Assembly (NCBI GenBank): GCA_003427395.1
Contig: BFEA01000066.1
Span: 1,534,228 to 1,598,227, forward strand
Source of the DNA: Chara braunii
Taxonomy: Eukaryota; Streptophyta; Charophyceae; Charales; Characeae
Length of the DNA stretch: 64,000 bases
Reading direction: 5' to 3'
The notes below the pieces were generated by a model. The model had not been told where the DNA came from. It saw only the letters and a program-made list of their open reading frames with translations, and searched no databases. Below are positions 33,651 through 43,369 of this stretch, piece by piece (position 1 is the stretch's first letter; each line of letters begins with the position of its first letter). Both the position numbers and the translations under genes were made by a program.

Positions 33651-35439
33651 TCTATTTCTTTGTCCTCTTCTACTCTAAATGATCCCAACCTGGATCTGCG
33701 CCAGGTGCAGACTTCCCGCACATAGTATCAGCGCTGTGAGCCCCGGTCGGCGCCAACTGCACTCCAGCCTGGACACCTCCTTGTCTCGATTCACTCCTCT
33801 TTTACTGCCCGCATCTCGTCCCGTCGACGCACCTTCTCACACCCCTTCTATCACCACAACGCTCGGCCGCAGTTACTCCGCAAATCTACCCTTCACTAAT
33901 CAATAGGTTGTTCGGCAACCCCAACTTCCCATAGTGAAGCTTCAGAGGGATCTGCTACCGACCAGCTGATTAGCCTTTCGCCCCTACACCTAAGCTCGAC
34001 GAGCGCTACGAGCCTTTCCTACAGTGCCCCTGGTCCCCTTTCTGCCCATGCACGGTTCACCATCTCACGGTCTCAGCGGCATGCCCTCATAGAGATAGCG
34101 GATCACGAATGCGGGCCAGCTGCAAGCTTGTAGCTTGGTCCCAGAGGAAACGGACCCCGATGCAGATCTTGATGGTAGTAGCAAATATTCAATTGAGAAC
34201 TTTGGACCGAAGTGGAGGCGGGCTCTATCTAACCTTGCCGCACAGTCGAAACTGCGGCAGCCTCCCACTGGTGCCCCCCTAGCCCCACCTAGCCCACACA
34301 TAATTCACCATCTTTTGTGTTTCAACGGGCACGCTCACAGTCAAACCATCTCACAGCAGATCATCGTCGGCAGACGGTGTGCCCACAGCAACCCTCGCCT
34401 ACCTCGGGCTGCGGTCGCACAGGCCCGCTCGGAATGTCTCTCCAATTCCGTTCCACTTTAGGATATCGATGCTCTCCAAATGGAATGCAAGGGAAGCCAC
34501 GACCATGGACCCCACCACTACGGCTTCCTCCCGCACCGTGGGCCAAGCACCCACCGGCCTTCATGCGCGTTGACCCCCTCGGTACGTAGTCAGGAATCTG
34601 TCAACGCCTCGGTCGACCGATTACCGAGGGAAAAAACCTTAGACACCAATAGAAACAAACAAATAAATAAATACTAAAAATAAGAATACATGCCGCGCGT
34701 CCCTCTGCCTCGTGACGCCGCGTACACCCATGGCGTGCCCTTCCATGTCGCGCATGGTTGCAACTTGCCGTCGATACCCCGCGCGCGCCACTCACCCTGG
34801 CGGGAGCCTAAACTTCCTCCCGTACGCACGCCGTTGAGCGGACGAGGCTGCACTAGTGCGACTTGCAGGGAGCACGCCAAATACCCTTAGAAGGGTATTT
34901 GGTACGACAACGTGCAACGAGCCTTCCATCCGGTTGATCTAGTTGATCAAGAGGCAATTTAAGGACGGCCCCCAAGGTCCTCAGGAATTATTTAACGTTG
35001 CAGATAGGACGACGATCACAACCAGTATTTAACTTGGATCTCGCCAGAAATATTTATGGACGGTACAGTAGGCGTCTCTCTCTGGACTGGCATGTCCATG
35101 TTCCCTCTACAACACAGCAAGCAGTACCAAGGACAAGGAGCAAAGCATGCGTGTACTAGTCCCATCGGGTTGGCATGGTGACCGTGACCCAAGTGCTTCG
35201 TCCAGAGCCCTTCAGAGGCAACGCCCATCCCTCACCAGCATGCTCCCCAGGAAGAATGTCGACTCTCAAGGTTGAGCGCTCGCGACACCTCACAACGAGA
35301 GGACTCTCAAGACACAACTCACTATAAGAAAAGGTTTAGCTAATAAAAAAATAAATTCTTATGAAAAACAATAACAAGTCAATAAAGTGAAAACAACATA
35401 TATAAAATCCACAAAAAAACGAATTCGAGCTTCCTCGAT
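33651..35439. other. No gene recognised
   Basis: GC-richer sequence with several short open frames on both strands, none with a recognisable domain. A strong palindrome lies at 34877-34902. The change to AT-rich sequence near 35330 approaches the mitochondrial insertion. Confidence 0.5.
34877..34902. repeat. 26-bp near-perfect palindrome
   Basis: Arms CCAAATACCCTT and AAGGGTATTTGG (12 bp each) around AG. It is a short strong hairpin with no poly-T run and no adjacent gene, so I do not call it a terminator. Confidence 0.9.
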
Positions 35440-35800
35440 AATCATTTTCAATACTGAATTCATTATCCGTAAATTAACATACATGAAAACTAGTACACTA
35501 GGCACGAAGTGCTATTGTTTTTTGAACAAGCGATGGTTATTTGATAAGGTTTTTAATGATGTCATAGCTAAATCATTTTTACATTTCGAGCATGAAGTTT
35601 CTTTGAAAACTTTAGACAAAGGTGTTATTTCCATTTTGGGTCCCTATGGAATTTCCACCACGTTTAAAAAATTAGCAAAGCTACACTTCAAAGTGGCTTT
35701 GTGCACCATTTGCTTTTGTTATGTTAATTGGGTTAACCATATTTATTACCGTCAAAGCCTGCCTGACTTTGAGACCGCAAAGCAATGTTGGTCAGTAAAG
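35440..35800 (+). pseudogene. nad5: nad5 C-terminal fragment (NUMT)
   Basis: NADH dehydrogenase subunit 5 is a proton-pumping membrane subunit of mitochondrial complex I. The fragment carries the conserved late part of the protein, with motifs CFLNKRWLFDKVFND and TLDKGVISILGPYGIS. After about 35685 the homology continues in other frames (a segment reading GFVHH, then FAFVMLIGLTIFIT), so at least two frameshifts are present. The first ~400 residues are missing and the end is lost. It is not expressible as a protein here. Confidence 0.8.
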
Positions 35801-35964
35801 GCAATATAACTTTAGGCTCACCAGAGTTATATATAGTTATAGGCAACCGAAGGCCGAAACCAGTCATAATGTCTGCTTTCAACCAGGCCTTACTTTGTGC
35901 AATGCTTTATGAGGCCCAATAGAAGAGGACAATTCATAGATAGCATCCACAATCATTTCAATGA

Positions 35965-36418
35965 CTTGGCTAAAAAACACCTACTAGTAAAGGTTGTATA
36001 CCTTCGATAGTTCCACATGAAAAACCAATTAAAAGGTAACCTACATTGTCAATAGAACTATAAGCTAAAAGTATTTTGACTTTGTTTTGAGCCATTGCGG
36101 CTAATGCTCCTAATATCATGAAAGCAATACTACAAAAAAACAAGATTATTTGTCATGTTGGATCATAAAAACTAAAAAGAAACACACGTAACATATTTGC
36201 AAGAACAACAATCTTAGGTGTTATAGACAAGAAAGTTGTGACAAAAGTAGGAGAACCCTCGTATACATCGGGTGCCCACATATGAAAAGGAACTGCAGTT
36301 ATTTTCCATAAAATACCTACAACAATAAATAAAATTCCCATGAAAATACCACTCGATTGAGTCCCAAAAAAATTCATTTCATAACCAGTTAAAATTTTGG
36401 TTAATTCTTCAAAATTGG
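35965..36418 (-). pseudogene. nad2: nad2 internal fragment (NUMT)
   Basis: NADH dehydrogenase subunit 2 of mitochondrial complex I. On the minus strand the frame reads through ITAVPFHMWAPDVYEGSPTF and later GALAAMAQNKVKILLAYSSI, both strongly conserved in NuoN/Nad2. One in-frame TGA stands at about 36150, where the family normally has Trp, just before QIILFFCSIAF. The frame ends at a TAG near 35967; homology beyond that is unclear. Both gene ends are missing. The fragment meets nad4 head to head at about 36418. Confidence 0.85.
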
Positions 36419-36700
36419 TCTACGTTCTTATACCTATTTACATGTTAGTAGGTTGGTCTAGTATTCAAAATTACAAGAAAGAGTACATGATAGTTTTTTT
36501 AGTTCTGGAAGATTTCATGATTGTTGTGTTTTGCATGCTAGATCTTCTACTTTTTTATGTGATCTTTGCAAGTGTTTTAATCCCTATGTTTATTATTATA
36601 GGGGTATGGGGTTCTAGACAGAGAAAAATACGACCAGCATATCAGTTTTTCTTATATACTTTACTTGGATTTGTTTCCATGCTTTCAGTTAGAAGTAATA
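36419..36700 (+). pseudogene. nad4: nad4 internal fragment (NUMT)
   Basis: NADH dehydrogenase subunit 4 of mitochondrial complex I. Conserved Nad4 stretches are IPIYMLVGWSSIQNYKKEYM and, further on, FIIIGVWGSRQRK and AYQFFLYTLLG. The fragment covers roughly 95 residues of an approximately 490-residue protein and ends in non-homologous sequence with a stop at 36712. The frame upstream belongs to reverse-oriented nad2 sequence, so the junction is artificial with respect to any gene. Confidence 0.85.
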
Positions 36701-36715
36701 AAGAGGGTAGATAAG

Positions 36716-38369
36716 GTAAGGAGCAACGTACCTCATAATGCTGCCCCCAACCACATATTTCTCACCAATAACCTTACGTGCATTTATGATGTCCGGTTGA
36801 TGCCTCGACACAACCCACAATGCAATGCAGTTCCACCTCGGATTAAATGCCACGCCAACAAGCTCTCATCATCCATCATGCATCCCTATGTCACCACATA
36901 GCCTTCCTGGCGTGCCCACACAACCTTGGACCGCCTATCACCCTACGCACAAGCGTTATCACTGCCCCACCATGTCAACCGAAGCACCAAACAGCTCTTG
37001 CGAAGGAGTCAGCGGAGCAGCTCGAACCAGCTCCGATACCAAATTGCAAGGAAAATGAGCAATAGCGAAATGACAGAAATACCAGAGTGCAAAATCAAAT
37101 TGAAAGCCAGCAAGTCCAAACATTGTCCAGAAAGTAGTAATGCACTGATATTCCACCAACGGAGAAACAAAGCACTGAATCAGAATGTCAATGAGAGCAT
37201 ACTCTCTCCACCACCAACATATGTATCCAGAGTCCTTCCTCCTACTTCACGCTTAGCGCCTAGACTACGATCACATAGCTTACTAGCAGCCTACGAGTTG
37301 CCAATGCATCCGGTTGATGTCAACAGCAAAACTGAAGTACATGAAGATGTTGACCTTTGTAGACCATCGCCAAGACCAGGTACGTGCCCTCACATCATCA
37401 ACCCCATTTCTCTCTCACTCTCACCCTTGACTTCATCACCCACGTCTTCTCCCTCTTACACGAAGACCACCGCCACCTCCCGCTGACTGTCCAAGCCCAA
37501 GCCCGGCTACGGGGGCTGGGCTATGACGCTGCCCTTAGCAGCGCCATGCTTACCACACGACCGCACGAACTCACACAGTTCCCATGCACTAGCGAAGCAG
37601 CACACGAGGGCAAACTCTAGCAGCGCTGCCTCATCAGCATGCCCTTTCCTATATGGAAAGTGCCGGGCGCTTTCTCTCGCTTTCAATGTGAGACCGAATT
37701 TCCAGTAGCTTCAGTCTCGGCCAAAGTGTGTGCACCCAGGCCCGTTCAGACAGTGGCCTGGGACCGAATTGGGCATGCGTTCGCACACTTCCCATGCACT
37801 AGCGAAGCAGCACACGAGCGCAAACTCTAGCAGCGCTGCCTCATCAGCATGCAAGTGGCCGATCCCCGACTCCGAGCCCTGCCCTTTCCTATATGGAAAG
37901 TGGCGGGCGCTTTCACTCGCTTCCCACGTGAGACTGAGTTTCCAGTAGCTTCAGTCTCGGCCAAAGTGTGTGCGCCCAGGCCCGTTCAGACAGTGGCCTA
38001 GGACCGAATTGGTTAGGCATGCCCAACCACCCAGGCTCAAACGTGGGATGCTCCCTGCTTCGGCCATGTTGCTGGAAGGGCCTGGAAGGCTCATGAATAT
38101 TTCGGACACTCACGAGCAAGGCGGATGTAACCAACTGGCGCGTGGCAACTGTCTGGCGCCGACCAAGATTTGCAAAAATTGTCGAGTTCAGGACGCATTG
38201 AGATTCAGGGGGTCCGCCTTTACTTAGGGCGGTCACACGCCTGCTGCAGGGCCCTGTGCCGAGGCAATAACCCTCTGTTTTTTGTCTAATGTCGTTATGA
38301 ACTTTTCATCCTTGAAATGAAAGCCGCTGGACTGAACACATCAAAGAAAGATTTACAGCCATGGAATGC
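36716..38369. other. No gene recognised; contains a tandem duplication
   Basis: No open frame here has a recognisable family. The stretch lies 3' of the CNX1-like exon on the minus strand, and further exons of that gene would be expected at lower coordinates, but I could not find them by eye. Confidence 0.4.
37574..38020 (+). repeat. Tandem duplication, ~210 and ~240 bp
   Basis: The block starting CCCATGCACTAGCGAAGCAG at about 37580 repeats at about 37790. The second copy has an extra ~30 bp (about 37850-37880). Both contain CCTATATGGAAAGTG and CAGTAGCTTCAGTCTCGG. Confidence 0.85.
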
Positions 38370-38383
38370 ACTAATCCCATTTC

Positions 38384-38566
38384 CTTTTTTTTTTTTTCTT
38401 TTTTTTTTTTTTAAGGGCGACGGCCTTGAGATATGATCATCAAACTGACCAGCCCTGGGTAATTGAAGATTGGTAGTATTTTAGTCATTTGGCTTCAGTG
38501 GAGTTCAAACTCAGGTCTGTAATTCAACAGTTCAGGGGTGTGCCAACTGAGCTAGGCCAGTTGGTT
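38384..38566 (-). mobile_element. tRNA-derived SINE with poly(A) and target duplication
   Basis: On the minus strand the head reads GGCCTAGCTCAGTTGGCAC, with an exact polymerase III A box TAGCTCAGTTGG (38543-38554). A B-box-like AGTTTGAACTCC follows (38500-38511). The body ends in a long A tract, seen as T's at 38384-38412. The insertion is flanked by ACTAATCCCATTTC (38370-38383) and ATTAATCGCATTTC (38567-38580), a 14-bp duplication with two differences. This is a complete SINE of about 183 bp, mobilised in trans by a LINE. It lies about 270 bp beyond the 3' end of the nearer CNX1-like exon. Confidence 0.85.
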
Positions 38567-38834
38567 ATTAATCGCATTTCAGGTTTCTTTTTTTTCGGAA
38601 GTTTCCCTCCTTTTCTCATTTCCAGGAGTTCCTCTATCAGTTTCTTCAGTGCGTTCCTATACAACTGAACGAGAAATGTCCATAGTGATCAACGGGAATG
38701 TACCAACAGCACAGCTGAATTGCTGATGAATAAGGAGAACATCAGTGCAAGCCAGAGAGCATGAGGTGACGCACAGGCAAGTGCATGAAAAGGAGGAGAA
38801 AGGGATGGGTTGAAACCGTGAAACATTACATAGC

Positions 38835-38919
38835 CTGGTCCTAACTTTGCAGCGCCGCCCGCAGCATCCACAATTTCATCTCCAGTCGACAGAACAGCCA
38901 CGACGGGTTGTTCATACAC
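38835..38919 (-). CDS. CNX1: CNX1/MoeA-type molybdenum insertase, internal exon (downstream)
   Basis: The exon reads VYEQPVVAVLSTGDEIVDAA and then GGAAKLGPG. This is the MoeA/gephyrin-E signature P-x-V-x-V-L-S-T-G-D-E. The family inserts molybdate into molybdopterin in the cytosol, the last step of molybdenum-cofactor synthesis for nitrate reductase, sulfite oxidase and xanthine dehydrogenase. The 3' splice site is clear on the minus strand (TGCATTTGCAG before GTG). The donor is less clear: a GC donor at CCAG/GCTATG would end the exon at 38835 in the phase the family needs, while a GT five bases on would add an untypical Tyr. It joins in frame to the exon at 41477-41578. Later exons were not located. 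Confidence 0.8.
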
Positions 38920-39418
38920 CTGCAAATGCACAAGTTCATATACAATCACATGTCACAACAGGCACACTTCCAGCTTTGGGGAAAAAGGTCGGCGACTGCA
39001 GTGCAGCTAAGAGGGAGGGAGAGGATCGAGGAAGGGAAAGAGGGAGGAAGAAAAAGACAATAATGGACAATGATTTGCCAAAACAATCACACGTCGAGCT
39101 TCGGAAGACGAGACACACATATGGCACATAACTGACAGTCCGAGGAGAGAGACACAGACAGATGGAGACAGGAAGCCAGGGAAGCAGACAAAATGAAATC
39201 AAACCAAAGGGCCGAGGGTGAAGGGGGTAGGAGAGGGGGCGGGGATGGAAGGGGGAGGGAATCCCCAAGGGTTTCTCAGTCAACTGCTGGTTGTGAGAGA
39301 AGAAGGTGCTCACAGAAAATCCCTCCTGATGATTGAATGATGATGGTCCCCGGTCGCATGTAGGTGCCATACCAAGAATTTGGACAAGTTTGTAGATGAG
39401 ATACCAGAGAGAATTAAG

Positions 39419-40776
39419 CATAGCTACGCCGGACCGGACTCCGGACCGAATCCGGACCCCGGACTTCCCGGCGACATCCGGACTTCCTAAAACCCAGAAT
39501 AGTCCGGAATATCCGGACCGGTCCGGAACCCCTGTCCGGGTGCCTGTCCGGAACCCTTGTATTTTCCGGAAGAAAAAAAAAAAAAAAAAAAAAAAAACAC
39601 TGTGGGGGGAATGCTCATCTCAGGTCTGCATCTCAACNNNNNNNNNNNNNNNNNNNNNNNNNNNNNNNNNNNNNNNNNNNNNNNNNNNNNNNNNNNNNNN
39701 NNNNNNNNNNNNNNNNNNNNNNNNNNNNNNNNNNNNNNNNNNNNNNNNNNNNNNNNNNNNNNNNNNNNNNNNNNNNNNNNNNNNNNNNNNNNNNNNNNNN
39801 NNNNNNNNNNNNNNNNNNNNNNNNNNNNNNNNNNNNNNNNNNNNNNNNNNNNNNNNNNNNNNNNNNNNNNNNNNNNNNNNNNNNNNNNNNNNNNNNNNNN
39901 NNNNNNNNNNNNNNNNNNNNNNNNNNNNNNNNNNNNNNNNNNNNNNNNNNNNNNNNNNNNNNNNNNNNNNNNNNNNNNNNNNNNNNNNNNNNNNNNNNNN
40001 NNNNNNNNNNNNNNNNNNNNNNNNNNNNNNNNNNNNNNNNNNNNNNNNNNNNNNNNNNNNNNNNNNNNNNNNNNNNNNNNNNNNNNNNNNNNNNNNNNNN
40101 NNNNNNNNNNNNNNNNNNNNNNNNNNNNNNNNNNNNNNNNNNNNNNNNNNNNNNNNNNNNNNNNNNNNNNNNNNNNNNNNNNNNNNNNNNNNNNNNNNNN
40201 NNNNNNNNNNNNNNNNNNNNNNNNNNNNNNNNNNNNNNNNNNNNNNNNNNNNNNNNNNNNNNNNNNNNNNNNNNNNNNNNNNNNNNNNNNNNNNNNNNNN
40301 NNNNNNNNNNNNNNNNNNNNNNNNNNNNNNNNNNNNNNNNNNNNNNNNNNNNNNNNNTTTTTTTCCGCTGTTTTCTTTTTGAAAGTAGGATCTTTTTTCG
40401 TTTTTTTTTCAGACTTTCTTCGTTTTGGGGGGCAACGTGGGGGGAAATGTAGTAACGTACGAAGCAGCCTATCCTGGGAAGATACGGGCGCTTCTGATAG
40501 TGCACAGTTGGTTTGCTTTGAAACGAGTGCAGGGCGAGAAAAGAAAACTTAGGGCCTCCGTCCGGCCCTGTCTGGATGCCACATCTAAATCTTAAAAAAC
40601 CGCCCAGCATTTTTCCACAGCGGCCCAAAATGGAAGAAAACGACCTGGGCCGCCTGAAAAAAAAATTGGGCTACCCCCCATTTTCCCACCATCCGGACCA
40701 CGATCCGGAAACCTGGACTGGACGCCGGACATCGGTCAGTCCGGATCCCTGTCCGGCTGTCCGGATCGTAGCTATG
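39419..40776. mobile_element. hAT-like non-autonomous DNA transposon in the CNX1 intron
   Basis: The ends are CATAGCTACG (39419) and its exact inverse CGTAGCTATG (40767-40776). They are flanked on both sides by GAATTAAG (39411-39418 and 40777-40784), an 8-bp target duplication typical of hAT elements. Both subterminal regions are crowded with TCCGGA/GTCCGG motifs, the kind of repeated sites to which hAT transposases bind. The interior includes a 720-base gap, so a transposase cannot be excluded, but the total length is too short for a full one. It is inserted between the two CNX1-like exons. Confidence 0.85.
39638..40357. other. Assembly gap, 720 N
   Basis: Run of undetermined bases between an A-rich stretch (39571-39597) and a T-rich stretch (from 40358). 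Homopolymers and the repeated CCGGA motifs probably stopped the assembly. True length may differ. Confidence 0.99.
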
Positions 40777-41476
40777 GAATTAAGCGAATGAAAATGACTC
40801 TTCAGTCGTTGGGAGTTAAAAGCTTGCAGAACAGGCTGTTGAGCGAATGCTTCCACCCAAGCAGGTCGGGGCTGCCCTACCTGACATGGCCCTTCCAGCA
40901 GCACGACACTCTCAGCAAGCTCAGCTGCTTCCAGGTCAAATGCCTTGTGTGTATCAGGCAAGCCTCCTGATTTTCAGGGCCTCCTCCGGTATCCAGCTGC
41001 AGACCGAACCCTTTTCCTTCCAACAAGGCAGAACAACTGAGCAGAATAATCCACTTGAGGAGAGGAACAGGTGGGGTAAACAGTATAGTGGGGTGTCAAT
41101 GTCTGGCCATCTGGGAAGGCACCTGCTGAGAAAAATGTGAGGACTCCCCTCCAGAACAGGGAGAGATGAGAAGAGGAACATGACAAGAGGAGAGGGTATG
41201 CCCATGCACCTGCGAGGTTATTTCTCTCCTGTGAAAATGAGAGGTTGCTCTGAGGATATCAACCGCATAACAACGTAACAATCGTAAAATAATATTGTGC
41301 ATGCACGTTAACTTCCTTGGGGACAAAACTCTGGGTGATGCTTCACCCAATCCATTAATGTCATTGACATCGGGCTTCTGTTTTCTTTCTGACAAGAAAA
41401 AAAGTAAACTGAAGTTACTCAACACATACAGACACAAGAAAAAAACGACAGAAAAACTCGACAACCAATCACTCAC

Positions 41477-41578
41477 CTTGACACGAGTCCTGTCAACACT
41501 TGCAAGAAGCCCCACTTCACCATAACCGATCCTCTCTCCAGCTTTCAAGATCACTTCTCCTTCCATGATATCACAACC
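41477..41578 (-). CDS. CNX1: CNX1/MoeA-type molybdenum insertase, internal exon (upstream)
   Basis: This 102-bp exon encodes 34 residues, including EVILKAGERIGYGEVGLLAS, and matches the MoeA/gephyrin-E region just before the P-x-V-x-V-L-S-T-G-D-E motif. The donor is canonical on the minus strand (AAG/GTGAGT at 41477/41476). The acceptor is CACCAG/GGT at 41579, preceded by a long TG tract in place of an ordinary pyrimidine tract. Splicing to 38919 is phase 0 and gives an uninterrupted family match, so the two pieces belong to one gene on the minus strand. The intron is about 2.56 kb and contains the hAT-like element and the gap. Exons for the N-terminal part should lie at higher coordinates but were not recognised. 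Confidence 0.8.
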
Positions 41579-41591
41579 CTGGTGCACGTGT

Positions 41592-41651
<60 letters not shown>

Positions 41652-41709
41652 GGAGAGTCAGTTCGCTATCCGTGGAAACTTCCATCATATCACAACCCTT
41701 GTGCACGTG

Positions 41710-41740
<31 letters not shown>

Positions 41741-41771
41741 GGAGAGTCAGTTCGCTATCCGTGGAAACTTT
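41561..41771. repeat. Tandem duplication of exon start, splice acceptor and (CA)n
   Basis: TTCCATGATATCACAACCCT (41561-41580) recurs with one change at 41680-41699. Each is followed by GTGCACGTGTGCAC and a CA microsatellite (to about 41648 and 41739) and then by GAGAGTCAGTTCGCTATCC. The unit of about 119 bp includes the beginning of the CNX1-like exon and its 3' splice site. Confidence 0.9.
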
Positions 41772-42276
41772 GGGCCAATAACAAATGGCAGCTGTCAGCC
41801 AAGAAAGGCGCAACCATCAGCGGACAAATGGTGAGTTTGGTAACTGTTGCTCAATAAAAGCTGATAACTCCATTAATTGTAATTCTGGCCATTGACCAGT
41901 AACGGTAAGCAATTGGTCGGAACATATGGGATACCTCTCGGTCAATGCAAGGTACCCGCTGGTCTTCTGAATGGTGACTGCAGGTGACGAGGTGTTAACT
42001 ATCGGACAACAAGTGGTAACCATTGATAACTAGATGGTTCCTGTTAATTCTCTTCTTCGGAAGCAAACTCCTCCAATCTATATGACTGGGAAGCTGCACC
42101 TGCTGGAAACTTGGTCCACCATCCCCATAAATAATAATACAAAACCAGTGCAAGAGCTTATCCTAGTGGCATCAACCAATTCACACGAATGCAGAAGGCA
42201 GCAGATGATTTGCACACACCACACGTCCTGCCATCACGGTGGTTGCGAAAGAGAGAAGAGCGCGGGAAGGAGAGAG

Positions 42277-42338
<62 letters not shown>

Positions 42339-43260
42339 CGAGAGGCTTCCTACCTTTGGCTACGGCGGTGAAGGGCGCGGCTAAGGAGGCGGCGGCGGAG
42401 TAGGCAGAGGGCAGGCGAGGATGGAGGAGGAGGAGGAGGAGGAGGGTACGATGGAGGAGGAAACCAGCTGACAACATGGAGGAGGAGGAGGATGGTATGG
42501 CAAAAGAGGGCCGTACTATGGAAGAGGAGGGCAGGAGGAGAAGATAACGATGGACGAGGAGGAGTATAAGTGGTCGAGAAGGATTGAGGAGGAGGTGGCT
42601 CCAATCGAGGGATGGAGGACCAGGGGGAGCAGGCGAAAATGGGCAGGGGAAGCTTTCAGGGAGCCGCTTGACAAAGCTCAAGAGAAGGTCGAGCGAGATC
42701 GAGGTGAAGATCCTTTAGAGTTGCTGCCAACTATGACCGAGGAGGAGGAGGAGAAGGAGGGTAGAGGAGGATGGAAATGGAGGAGGAAAACACGGCAGTG
42801 TAGTCTCTTTTTAAGACAAAATGCTGGTGATGACCTGTGATGATGACAAGTAAGAGGGTATGACGGAGGAGCGTACAACAGAGGGGGGTGGGACACAGGA
42901 GGAGGCGGCTCGGAGATCATCATTGGCATGGTGAGCGGCTTTGTACCAACGACCGAGCCACGCTTTCTTGGGATGAACAATCAATCAATCAACCAATCAA
43001 CCAATCAGTCCAAATTCCACCCCCCTCCAAACTATCTACTGTCACTCTGCATTCTTGACAAGTCTTCGGTGTTCATCAGGGAAAACAAAAAACAAAAAAA
43101 CGACAGCGATGATGGTAAGTTATTATTATCATCGCCCGCTGCTCCTCTTTGTCAACCGCAGCGGCGAATCTATCATCATAAGCAGCAATGATGATGATAA
43201 ATATCATCATGAGCGATAAGCAAGTTCGTGTTCAAGGCAGCTTTCACACTGAGCCCAAGA
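41772..43260. other. No gene recognised; purine-rich low-complexity sequence
   Basis: Contains an (AG)n microsatellite (about 42280-42335). From about 42360 to 42920 there is a GGA-rich stretch that opens Glu- or Gly/Tyr-rich frames, for example one ending at 42840 with GKRGPYYGRGGQ. Low complexity makes these unreliable. Upstream exons of the CNX1-like gene may be hidden here or further right. Confidence 0.4.
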
Positions 43261-43321
43261 ATCTCTCTCTCTCTCTCTCTCTCTCTCTGGGCACCCAATA
43301 CTGGGAGCCCTGGGTGCCCAC

Positions 43322-43366
<45 letters not shown>
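43261..43366. repeat. Large foldback: CT tract, GGGCACCCA, loop, TGGGTGCCC, AG tract
   Basis: A (CT)n run (to 43288) is followed by GGGCACCCA (43289-43297), a 13-base loop, TGGGTGCCC (43311-43319), ACGC and an (AG)n run (43324-43366). The arms pair throughout apart from the ACGC bulge. This gives one of the longest hairpins in the window. Confidence 0.9.

Positions 43367-43369
<3 letters not shown>

Larger units (their letters stand above)
35440..36715. other. Nuclear insertion of rearranged mitochondrial DNA (NUMT)
   Basis: Three adjoining fragments of plant-type mitochondrial complex I genes: the end of nad5 (plus), the middle of nad2 (minus) and part of nad4 (plus). All are truncated or broken and joined without intergenic DNA. 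The block is AT-rich against GC-richer surroundings and is flanked by nuclear repeats. This is the signature of mitochondrial DNA captured during end joining. Confidence 0.85.

Noticed and set aside
34877-34902. Bacterial-type terminator
   Set aside because: No T run follows and there is no bacterial gene context.
40671-40961. Additional CNX1 exon on the minus strand
   Set aside because: The exons at 41477 and 38919 are already contiguous in the protein, so no exon is needed between them; the sequence shows no family match.
42361-42840. Glycine/tyrosine- or glutamate-rich protein gene
   Set aside because: GGA-rich low complexity opens several frames at once, with stops in the one that reads Gly/Tyr-rich, and I could not define splice sites.
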